Shown piece after piece: positions 1 to 9,999 of a stretch of DNA of 64,000 bases. The stretch is from Symbiodinium natans (Eukaryota > Sar > Dinophyceae > Suessiales > Symbiodiniaceae), in assembly GCA_905221605.1 (NCBI GenBank), contig CAJNDS010000485.1:62001-126000 (forward strand), in the 5' to 3' direction. The first letter of the stretch is position 1. Each line of letters opens with the position of its first letter. The notes beneath the pieces are model-generated. The model did no database searches, was not told the origin of the DNA, and worked only from the letters and a program-made list of their open reading frames with translations. Both the position numbers and the translations under genes were made by a program.

Positions 1-430
1 ATTGAAGCTTTTACCCCCTTCCCTCTTTAAACTTGACATAGCTCTGGCCTTCAGTGGATTTGTTGAAGTCTTTGTTCTGCAAGAACCACAACCACGCCAC
101 GAATGCTAGGAAAACACCTAGCGGGCTGCACGGACACCACGGAGGCTTGCTGGCTGTGCAAGACGCGCGCCTTGACGGGCACGACGGAAATTCTGGCCCT
201 GCAAGGTGCTGGGCCTTTTGCAATTGCGACGGCGAGCGACCTGTCCACGATTGGGAACTGGCACTTTGGCGTGCTGCAGCTTCTCAAGCCCCGTGGGCTC
301 CACATTGTGCTTCAACTTCTTGTCAAAGAGGTTCTGGAGGCCATAACTACAGACATTTTCCCATCATTGGCCCCGCGGTGTTGGATTCCACAATGAGGTT
401 GGCCGGCCCGGTCGCCGCTGGGCCCGCCCC
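1..430. other. Left flank, no supported gene
   Basis: No gene is recognised here. On the minus strand, about 223 down to 11, one frame has a short hydrophobic run followed by a basic, polar tail and a stop, which could be the C-terminal end of a membrane protein. No family is recognised, and the neighbouring frames are equally open. Treat it as unannotated flank. Confidence 0.3.
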
Positions 431-735
431 CTTCGTACGAAGGGGGGCTTGAAGGGCCCCCTTGAAGGGGGGCTGAAGGGTCGACCTTGAAGGAGGCTTG
501 AGGGGGGGGGTGAAGGGAGGGGAGGGGGGGGGGGGGGGGGGCGAAGGGTCGAAGGCTTGAAAGGGGGCTTGAAGGGGGGCTTGAAGGGGGGGGCTGAAGG
601 GGGGCTTGAAGGGGGGCTTCAAGGGGGGCTTCAAGGGGGGCTTCAAGGGGGGTTTCAAGGGGGGCTTCAAGGGGGGCTTCAAGGGGGGGCTTCAAGGGAA
701 GCTTCACAGGGAGGCTTCAAGGAGGGCCTGAAGGG
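431..735. repeat. G-rich 12-13 bp simple repeat with long G-runs
   Basis: Tandem copies of GGGGGGCTTCAA and the variant GGGGGGCTTGAA fill about 557-735. A nine-base G-run lies at 502-510 and an 18-base G-run at 524-541. The plus strand is almost free of C apart from the CTT trinucleotide. Apparent ORFs on either strand (Gly-rich plus, Pro-rich minus) are products of the repeat. Related tracts occur at 2259-2371 and, in reverse orientation, at 1236-1330. Confidence 0.9.
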
Positions 736-754
736 GAGGTTTGAGATGCGAGCC

Positions 755-1231
755 TAAACGTCGCGAAGAAGGCCCAGGTGCTCGGCCTCGAAAACTGCTC
801 CCTGCAACCCGTGCGAAGCAAGCCCAGTTATTAGGCCGCTTGAACTGCTCCCTGGAACCTCGCGAAGAAGGCCCAGTTAGTGGGCCTCTCAAACTGCTGC
901 CGAAACGTCGCGAAGAAGGCCCAGTTATTAGGCCTTTTAAACTGCTCCCTGAAACCCCTGCGAAGCAGGCCCAGTTATTAGGCCTCTTAAACTGCTCCCT
1001 GGAACCTCGCGAAGAAGGAAACCCCTGCGAAGCAGGCCCAGCTCTTAGGCCTCTTAAACTGCTCCCTGGAACCTCGCGAAGAAGGCCCAGTTATTAGGCC
1101 TCTTAAACTGCTTCCTGAAACCTCTGCGAAGCAGGTCCAGTTATGAGGCCTCTTAAACTGCTCCCTGTACGGGTTTCCGGGAGCAGTTTAAGAGGCCTAG
1201 TACCTGGGCCTTCTTCGCGCCGTTTACGCCC
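755..1231. repeat. About eight 50-bp tandem repeats ending in an inverted copy
   Basis: The unit contains GCGAAGAAGGCCCAGTTATT then AGGCCTCTTAAACTGCTCCC and recurs about eight times between 755 and 1170, alternating between CGCGAAGAAGG and TGCGAAGCAGG starts. From about 1171 to 1231 the same unit appears reversed (GGGAGCAGTTTAAGAGGCCT, then CCTTCTTCGCG), so the array closes with a hairpin-forming inverted copy. Open frames across it are repeat artefacts. Confidence 0.85.
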
Positions 1232-1235
1232 GCGT

Positions 1236-1480
1236 CTCAAACCCCCCTTTCAAGCCCCCCTTAAAACCTCCCTCTGCAGCTTCCTCTGATCCCCCCTTAA
1301 AGCCCCCCTTGCAGCCTCCCTAGCCTCCACTAGAAAACATGGGGTTTTCGGCTTAGCCCCTTGCCACACGCACTCGAGATGGGAGGCGTCGGGTACTCGC
1401 AGGTCGAAGCCGCTTCCCCTAGCCTTCCGCTACAAGACATGGGGTTCTTGGCCAAGCCCGTGCCACAACAAAAAAACATA
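1236..1480. repeat. C-rich reverse-orientation copies of the GGGGGGCTTAAAG family, plus unique DNA
   Basis: At 1236-1330 short CCCCCCTTAAAG and CCCCCCTTTCAAG tracts are the reverse complement of the G-rich repeats at 557-735 and 2259-2371. The remainder to 1480 is unique, with two similar segments containing ACATGGGGTT at about 1338 and 1438. No gene is seen. Confidence 0.6.
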
Positions 1481-1481
1481 T

Positions 1482-3096
1482 TCAAGCCAAAAACATGCTA
1501 CTGTCCGTGATTGCGTCGTAAAAAGTCTCCACACCTTTGATTTTCGAACAATGAAAAACAAAAACAAAACAAGATTTCAGGGGGGTGGAATTTAAACTAA
1601 AATCCCTTCTCTCTTCTCCCTTGATTTTTCGAATAACGAAATACAAAAAACCAAAAAAAACAAGGGGCGTAGAATTTAGAATAACTTCCCTTCTCTCTTC
1701 TCCTCGGATTTTTCGAATAATGAAATACAAAAAACAAAAAAGAGTCGGGGGTGGAATTTAGAATACGTTCCCTTCTCCGACACCGACTACGCACCTCTGT
1801 CCCGCTACCACGTGGTCAACGGCAACGCGGGCGGGAAGGCATCATCTCTTTGGTGACTCTCCAAGACATGCTGCAATATCCAGGCAGACAATACTGTCCG
1901 AGAGATGAAGAACAACCCGTTCTTAAAATGGATGGCAAACATGGTTAGCAATGGTCTGCAGCCTATCACAGGGGTTTGTAAGGGGGTCCATGGGTGCATA
2001 GCTGGGTCCCAAAACAAACGCCGCCTCTAAATCCGAGAACTTGGAAAAAAGACCTTGAACAACAATTATTAAGTAAACCGGAAACACCCGTTATAAGTCA
2101 TTTTTTATTTGTAAGGGTTCAGTCGCTTAGGCCTGGTACGTAAGGCTTCTTTACGAAACCTTACGTCGGCCATTCGCATAAGGATGTGGATCAGATTGGA
2201 TTGCTAGCACGCTATATGGCAAAGCATGGCCAACAGTGTAAGAGCCCAAGGCGGAGACTTCAAGAGGAGCTTAAAGGGCTTGAAGGGGGGCTTTAAGGGG
2301 GGCTTCAAGGGAGAATTTAAGGAGGGGGCTTCAAGGGGGCTTTAAGGGGGGCTTTAAGGGGGCTTCAAGAAAGACACTTTTTTGTTTCATTTTTGGTTGA
2401 CCGCGTGAATTTTGCGCGCTCCGCGCTAACTGCCAGCTTTACTGTGGTCTCCGCCTGTGCCGCTCCTAGTACCCTTTTGGAGGGAAAACCAGAAGGGTGC
2501 CACCCCACATTGTTTGGGTTCAGCAAGGAGTTTCTAAGGTCCCTTTCAGGCCCCCCTTGAAACCCCGCTTGCGGCCTCCCTTTTGCCTAAAGTAAGAAGA
2601 AGATTTCTTAGATTCGCCCCTTGTTGCTTGTCGTCGTCCTGCAAAGCCCGTAGAAAAAGAGAGAAACAAGGATTAGCCTGGATTTCACCCCTCGAGAAGA
2701 CTTGTAGCCCCTACAAGAGGAAAGAGAAAGTGAATTGTTCTAAATTCCACCCTACATTCTTCTTCTCCCTTCTTGTTGGTCGTTCTGCGTAGCCTGTCGG
2801 AAAAGGAGTTCCCCCCTCTTCGTTCTTTGTCGTTCTGCGGTGCCTGGAGAAGGACAGAGGAGTCGAGAATTATCTTTCGAGCCGTCCTCCCGTAGAAGCA
2901 AGGAAAAAAATTGTTCTAAAATCCATGCCCCCTTGCTTCTTGTCGTCCTACTTGAACTTTTTTGTTTTTTGTATTTCGTTCTTCGAAAAATCAGAGGAGA
3001 AGAGAGAGGGATGTTAGTTTAAATTCCACCCCCCTCGAATCTTGTTTTGTTTTTGTCTTTCATTGTTCGAGAATCAGAGGAGTGGAGACTTTTTGG
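1482..3096. repeat. Segment bounded by long inverted repeats
   Basis: The left arm, 1520-1603, and the right arm, 3013-3096, are reverse complements over about 84 bp with few mismatches. Both contain GTTTAAATTCCACCCCCCT, a T-rich stretch around TTGTTTTTGT, and CATTGTTCGA, read along the right arm. Extra partial copies of the same unit follow inward (1603-1770 on the left, about 2700-3000 on the right). The interior has no gene. It holds a perfect 8-bp hairpin stem (ACGTAAGG at 2138-2145, CCTTACGT at 2159-2166) and G-rich repeats at 2259-2371. It could be a fold-back or non-autonomous element, but no target-site duplication or transposase was seen. Confidence 0.6.
2259..2371. repeat. G-rich CTTTAAGGGGGG repeats
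   Basis: About eight imperfect copies of GGGGGGCTTTAAG or GGGGGGCTTCAAG in direct orientation. They belong to the same family as the tract at 557-735 and lie inside the inverted-repeat-bounded segment. Confidence 0.85.
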
Positions 3097-3239
3097 AAGT
3101 AAAGAGCGGGGGGGTTGGGGGGGGCGCAGCCCCCCCCATTTACTTGTTGTAGGGAAGTATCTCCCTCTTCGAGTAGTGGCGGAATTGCCCAGGATCAAGT
3201 TCGCTCCTAAAGGTGCCTGGGGCAGCAGCACCCTTATCA

Positions 3240-3740
3240 TTCTTGGCGTGAAATGAGCTCCGAGGCGATGGAGCTGTCGATGTCGGCCTGCGTGGCGTAT
3301 TGCGAAACGTTCAGGGCATCTGGGTGTTCACCTCGGCCTGCGTCTGGGCCGTGGAGCAGGCCTGGCACTCCAGCTGTAGCGTGTTCCCCGAGTTCTGAGC
3401 GTGGCCACGAGGGGCCCCGGTGAAGTGCAGGTTCCGCAAGGCCTGCCCGCTCCCAGGTGGTGTTCCCGCTCCAGGCGGGGGCGTTGGAGACTGCCGCTCC
3501 AGCAAGCAGCCCGTCTGCTTCCGCAGAGATAGGACTAGGATGCGAGCGCTAGAGTCATCTCGTTCAGGATGGGCGCCTGAAGCCCGGTCCACGGGACGTA
3601 GGCGCTCAGGTCGATGCCGCCCACGGCCGCAGCAATCGCAGCATCCACTGCAGTGTGGTGCTATACGGGACCCAGGGTGATGGCTCCGTCGGTTTCGCTG
3701 CTTGTGTATAGTAGCTGCCCAGCGTGGCGAGCGCCCGCTT
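3240..3740 (-). pseudogene. Decayed tail-fibre-like modular protein remnant
   Basis: Read on the minus strand, short protein-like blocks lie in shifting frames with stops between them. In order they are YTSSETDGAI (about 3712-3680), YHTAVDAAIAAAVGGIDLSA (just after it), a Gly/Ala/Asn-rich middle, and NVSQYATQADIDSSIASELI ending near 3255. The recurring Y-x-T/S-x-x-E/D-x-D-x-x-I pattern and the AAIAAAVGGIDLSAY phrase resemble modular tail-fibre or structural repeats of phages and large DNA viruses. The blocks cannot be read as one intact frame, so this is a degraded copy. It abuts the integrase remnant on the opposite strand. The family resemblance is by eye only. A repetitive cellular adhesin is the alternative. 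Confidence 0.35.
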
Positions 3741-4560
3741 GGCACCCAAGTGGTACAGGCGGACCGAGGGGAGCCAGAAGCGCACGCTGGGCTTTATCGC
3801 GAACGAAATTCAGGAGACGGGGCCTGTGGGCCAGGCGCTGTGCGGCAAGCTCATGGATGAAGCACTGCGGAAGCTGCACCAGCTGGCACGGCGGGAATTC
3901 CCGGACCGGCCGGGCATGACCTCTGCCCGAGCCGCGCAAGCTTTGCGGGACGACGTGGCCAGGCAGATTTTGGCCTCCAAGCCCCGGTTCTTAGGCAAGA
4001 GTGCGGCCGAGGGCCCAAACGATCGGCTGCAAGCTGATTTAGATCGACTTCAACGTCAACACTCGGGGGGCCAACAAGTACGGGCTGATTGTCTCGGATG
4101 TTTTCACCCGAGAGGCAGTGACCAAAGCCCTGCCCGATAAGAAGACAGAGACGGTCTCGGCAGCACGGGAGATCATCGAGGAGGAGACCAATTACGGATC
4201 AAGGGGTTGAATTCAATGGCCTGGAGGGGGCGCTACCGGACCCCGTCCGACATGGGGGCAACTGAAGCGAGCACCTGCCTGACGCAACCTTGGCCTGCAA
4301 CCGCCGGCTCCACGAGCCGTGCACGCCCGAGGATGTGGAGCACCAAAAATCCACCATGTTCCGACTGTACCAGAACAATGCCAAAAAGTCCAGCAAAGAG
4401 AGAGATTGGAGGATATGGGGGCCTTCCAGGCTCCAACCAATGCGCGACGAAGCTTCGAGCCCCAATCTCCGAGACCTTACTAAAGCATGTCTTACCTGTG
4501 GCCCGCGGGAGCGCTGAGCCTAAACGAGACTCACCCGCCCGCCAGTACCACTGGCAATCA
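3724..4560 (+). pseudogene. Decayed retroelement integrase (rve-like core)
   Basis: The first frame (from 3724) reads to about 4045 with a helical, basic stretch ending RLQADL. After a one-base frame change, about 4042-4190 reads an integrase-like core: DFNVNTRGANKYGLIVSDVF, then TREAVTKALPDKKTETVSAA and REIIEEE. This resembles the retroviral-type integrase fold around its first two strands and first catalytic Asp. Another shift at about 4195 leads to DQGVEFNGLEGAL, matching the second catalytic Asp region (D-x-G-x-EF). A later block at about 4335-4440 (FRLYQNNAKKSSKERDW) would fit the segment C-terminal to the catalytic core. At least two frameshifts and several stops make it non-functional. 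No LTRs or reverse transcriptase were found. Whether the parent was Ty3-like is not decidable here. Confidence 0.5.
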
Positions 4561-4599
4561 GGCAGCTGCGAGACTTCAATCCAGGGCCTGCTGCCCCGC

Positions 4600-7500
4600 C
4601 ATGATTCTTTTTTATGCATGATGAATGAGCTCTAGGTTGTCAGCTGCCTGTGAAGGTGTCATGCAAAATCCTTCTGAGCAAAATCTGGTCAACTTGCTGG
4701 ATTGTTGGTCACTACAATGGAAGCATTGCGGACGCCAACGAGGCATTGGCTTGGGATCATGTGACATTTACTGCACCCTGGGACTATGCTTTGGAGGCAA
4801 TGCCCTTGCACGTCGAAAGCATCCGCCATAAAAAGCATGTGTCGCAATCAATCATTTCTTGCGAGATTGCTTTCCAAATGGAAAATGGACTCCCTCGCGT
4901 GATTCTGAACCCTCAGCAGTTCACTTCCAACACCAATCTACAAGAGAACGAAAATCATCCAAGGCGTCCGAGAGAAGAACCTGCTCACTAGAAGGCGTGC
5001 AACCTGGGCAGACGAGCAGTGAACGGTTTTGTTAGAGAGATTCAAGAAGGCAAACACAATAGAAACCAACAAACTTGCGCAGCACCGTGCACCTCCTTCC
5101 GCTTTGGAATCTTCATCTTATGCAGAATGCTGAATGATTCCACACCAAGGCGGAACAGCGCTGCCAAACAAACTCTGACAGCACATGCCCGTACGCTCTT
5201 TTTGTCCACCTTGCCAGAAGCTGCTTGAGCCATTCAAATTTCCTGTTAGGGAAAAACAAAGATGGTTCTTCAAGATGTAAATTCCTGCAAGAGCACGTTT
5301 CCAATCAGAATTGTTAGTCTTTTTCTTCGACAGGGTCCATGTCATGCAAGTGACGCCTTTTAGATCCAAGATTCAAATGCCCCGCGCAGTGGCCGGTTTT
5401 TACCATCGCTAGAGGACGAGGCTGGCACTCTTGGTTTGCAGTCTTACAGACGCGCCAGACAGTCAAATTTGCCTCCAGGCACTTACGATTTCTGGAGGCA
5501 CTCACAAGTTCTCGCAGACAGAACTACACACGGCTCCACAAGACACAATACGCTATCAAGGTGTCACTGTCACTGCTTTGGCCAGCTCAGTCACGGATGT
5601 CGTCTTTCAGGTGTGCATTCAAAAGAGTCGCGCTGCATGGGTCTTTTGCCAGCGCGCTTGTGGGAGTGTTTGGTGCCAATGGTGCGCAGTTAGTTGTTTG
5701 GATGTGTTAGAAGCTTCAGTGCTATCTGCTATTCATGCTTCCCACTCAGCGTGCTGAAGATCCGGAGTGTTTGCAGTCAGCGTCTCAAGTGCTTCTGCAC
5801 CGACTGTGTTCTAAAGAAGCTTCGAAACTCAAATTCTGCAAGAAGCACCATCGACCCTACGAGAACATGAAGTAAGTCCATCGACATGAGGAGCTCCCAG
5901 CCTTCAACAAGGTGATAATGGAGCCAGGCAAACACGGGCCATCCAGAACTTCCTGCGGGACAACCCAGCCGGAATATCTCGCAAACAGTAAATTGACTGG
6001 ATCCAGTTCTCAGGCTTTCTTACACTGTCGAGATTCAGTATGACATCGACGACTTTGGTGAACAGGGGAAAGTCTAAGAGTTGGACACGTGAGCAATCTG
6101 ACGTCAAGTTTTGCGAGATGGCAGCGAGTGGAAGCTACGAGATCGAGGGCGACTTGTCAACCTAACTGCAAGAAGTTTCGGTGATGGAGGTTCTTGTCTG
6201 ACGGCCTACCCATACTTTCGCTTTAATGTCTGTGCCAGACGTGGCGCAGCATTGCTGGGTGACGGGCAGCTGAGTGATTGGTGCCGGTAGGTTCTTGTTT
6301 GCATTGGTCTCACCTCGCTGGCCTTGCGTAAAGTTGTCTTGCAATAGGGCCTCTGCGCTAGCGGTTGCTTCTTTGCAGTCACGACTTCTTTTACGCTCGC
6401 TGGCTTGCACAGTTTGACTCTCAAAGTAGTTGTTTCGATCGCAATAGACTGGCCCACTGTGCTGCTGATGTGGTAAAGCGGCGTCCTCTTCAAAAAAAAA
6501 CTTGGCTGGAGTGCTGTGTGTGTGTACGAGATCAGAGAACTCTAATGGAACATTATCCATTATCAGTTCTGAAATGAACCCAGTTTAAGATATTCAGTTC
6601 AGGAAAGACCGGGTGAGCAGACAGAAACTAACGTAGGCGAAGCGAAGCTTGCAGGTACCGCAGGATATGTGTTACCGATGGCAAAGGTGTCATAACCCAG
6701 TGTGGGGTGACTCTAGGACAGGTTGGATGTGAATCAGGGGTATGTTTGGCGTGCTAAAGCAGCCGGGATGTCGGAGACGGATGTGGACATGTCATCTTCC
6801 ACCACCATACGGGCCCTTGAGCTAATGTTGTTACGCAATGTGGAAAAATGGAGAACCCCGCCAATTTGCTGCAATGTATGATTTCCCAAAATCAATGATC
6901 CCGCTGCTTCTGTTTTGTCAGGCGAGTGGAAGGTTTTGGGATACAATTGCAGAACCAAGAATTTGCGATGTGTTATGATAGGCCACATCTTTTCCGCCGT
7001 GTTTCAAAACGTATGACAAACCTGCACCCACGACCCACGACGCATTTTGCATGTGATGTTTTTGTGGTGTTTGTATGTGGAGTTACCAACAGCCATCTCA
7101 ACTCCGTGCTTTGACCTTCCCCACGTAACCGGTACCCAAACGCAGCTGCGCCGCTTGAATGCAACGGTGATTGGTGTATCTTGGAGCTGGAGTCTTTGGA
7201 CACTGCTGCTCTTGTAAGGATGGCATGTAGGCTGGCCTCATGTTCTTTCTGGATATTGCCCGGGCTCTTGCAGTTCGCCAGGGCTGGCGAGGTTTGTGGT
7301 GCAGGCATGTCGCAGCTCTCGTGAAATTGCGATGACATTACTTATGCCACCATCCTCGTTTTGTGCAGGAGATGTTCCTTGTGCATCTCGCGCCCCCGCG
7401 TTGATTCAGCATCTATCCCGCCAGTCGCCGAGTTCGGATTTTCCGTTTTTCGCTCCGTAGTGTCCTGCAGATCTTCAAAGTTGTTCCAGACTCTGCCCCG

Positions 7501-9999
7501 CACACGTGGTCTAGTTGAGCCTTCTGGCAAAACCAAGGCCGGGAGCCTTCCACAGGCAGAGTGTTTGCAGGATGGGTTTCAGCTGTCCATGGCCTATGCA
7601 CGTTTAGGGCGAAAGCGTCAGGTATGGTGTGTTGGATTGCATGCAGCATGTGGAAAGAAACACGCCTGCTGCAAGGTGGCACGACCATTCAAGGGAAAAT
7701 TGAGCTTGTCTACAATATGAGTGCATATGCTGGAAAGTCTGCGGAAGAGTTCCATAACATCCAGGACGGCGTGCTGGGGGCATGATACGCCAAGCGATGA
7801 GTAGCTGCTTTCCTGTGTAAGTGCCCACTGAATTGCGTGGAACTGCCAGGACGCAGGCATGCAGGCCATGCAGGAATCTCTTGCGGACGTTATTGGATAT
7901 GGGCTCGCGGCAAGGGACATCGGCCTGCGTTTCGAAGCTCACATAAAGCAGCAGAGTTTGGATATGTTTTGTTTCTTCACCTTCCCGTGCCCGGCAACAG
8001 CAACACCAGATGACGTGACAGCATCCATGTCCAAGATTACGGCGACTTCCTTGAAGGAGGTGCTCAACGCTAAGGCCGCGGCTTTCGGGGCCCATCCCCA
8101 GGACTTTACGGCCTCGGGACTTCTGGAAGCAACAGTCCTCCCGAGCACACCTTCGCACACTTGAGGGCTACCTGCTTCTATCTGCCTCGAGAAGCAATTA
8201 AATTACACAAACGCTGCGTGATAGGGCTTGCGCAAGCCTCTTGAAGCACAGTAACCAACGGACGCTCCGCAACTATTCGCACTGCGTGGGCTTCTGCGTT
8301 CAGAATCATGCATGCAGCAAGCGATGTTGAGTCGCTTCCCTTGCCGCTTGCCGCTTGCAAATAGATTCCGCGAACGAGGTTTGCTTTCAATTGCAGACAA
8401 TTGCACTCTTTCCAGGAGTCATCGATGCATAGCATAGCTTTGAGGGCCGGGCACCAACAAAGCGTGTGGCGCAACGGTGAACTTCGGTTTTTTGAGGGTT
8501 GGGTTCATGGTGAAACACCCAAATGCCCTCTTAGAAGCCGTTCCAGACCCTCCGGATCCTGAACAGTAAGGAGCCCCAAGGTCTTCATCCGCACATATAA
8601 TCCTGATAAGCCCACAGCACACCGATGAACCCTCAGTATCCATAACTGAACCTCCTCTTAAGCCTCGTGAGGCATCAGCGGTCATGTTATTCTCGGAGGT
8701 CACTGATAGATTGTTCATGAGGCCTCTCTGTAGACAATTGGTCCGCCGTAGCGTCAACAACAGTGTAACTGTGTGCCAGACAAAAGTTGTGTGACATGAC
8801 AAGGGTTTTTTGCATGAACTGTTTTCGCTGCAATTGACACCCTTGGAGTTTTCAGCATGCTAAAGCTTTAAGGAGATGAACGGACCAGTTGTATTGTGGT
8901 TTTGGAGCCTTCAGTTGCCATGATGTGACACGATATTTGAAAGTGTGCACAGAAAGGGGCTTCGTGAGCTCCAGCCTACACGAAGTCTGTGCCTGTACCT
9001 ACAGGGATGCAGCCAAGCAGTTCCGGCTGAAAGCCTTTTTGGTTACAAGCATCTTTGAAGAAACGATTTGGCCTCGAAATTCGCAAAGGTGCAGATGAGC
9101 CACGCCTTTTTGTTATTGGGCTCAAGAGTCTGAAGAGGGCTTCAATTCCAGCGATTAGGCGTGCTCAAAACCAGTTGCAAGCGCAGCCGTGGCACGCGAG
9201 TTTGAGCCAGTGTTTGGTTGGCAGCATAAAGTTGTATTTTCTGAACTTCCAAGTAAGTGTGCAGCGCGCCCATGGCGGATGGTTTGAGGAGCTGCTATGC
9301 AAGAGCGGAGCCACGCAGCACACGCGGGGCAAGGTTCCAGGTCACCTTCCTTGAACAGACTCTGTAAGGTGAGATAGCCCATAAAGCCCGGTAGTCTGAT
9401 CGAAGCTTAAGCAGACCTTTCTCTGATCACTTAGCCAGGTCTGAGGGTCTGAGGGGGCGTGTGTTTCGCGATTTTTTTCTTGAGAGCGGTTTCCATGCGG
9501 AGGTTCTGCCATGGGGGCCTACAAGATGACGGTCGTCCTGTTCGCCAGACGCGTTGGCTTGAGTTGAGCAAAATTGAGCAAGCAGGCAGCAAGCGGGGCG
9601 TGCAAGGATTGCAGGGGCATCCGGCATGCTGCATGAGTGGCAGCATGACCGCATGACGTATGGATCGTATGGGGGGTGAGGCAAGCAGAGAGGGTGAGCA
9701 TATCCAATCCAATCAGACGCTTTGTCCAACCAGCATCGCGCAGCCGATGGGTGAGGCATCTGCCAACAGAAGCCACTTGCTGCAGTTCTTTCATTGCGGT
9801 CCCTGCCATTCTTGCGGGCTCTCGCGTTTGAAATGCCACCTAAGTATGAGGCCGTCGAAGGTAACCAGAAGCTGCAAAACCACCTGCCGAAGACCCTGAG
9901 ACGCTACCCAGAAAGAAAGCAGAGGAGCCTCAGCACGCCAGGGATCGGTGCTTCAGTCACAGGGAAGTGCTGAAGCCTCCCAAGGACAGCTCCTTGTGC
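4600..9999. other. Geneless stretch, first part
   Basis: Balanced base composition, with only short unrelated open frames on both strands. The longest looked at include 4650-4991 (+), 5431-5757 (+) and 7859-8164 (+). None shows a recognisable domain or clear protein-like composition. No RNA gene was recognised. Dinoflagellate genes are often split by many introns with relaxed splice sites, so exons may be hidden, but none can be supported from the sequence alone. Confidence 0.4.

Noticed and set aside
741..1097. 118-codon plus-strand ORF
   Set aside because: It only translates the 50-bp tandem repeat.
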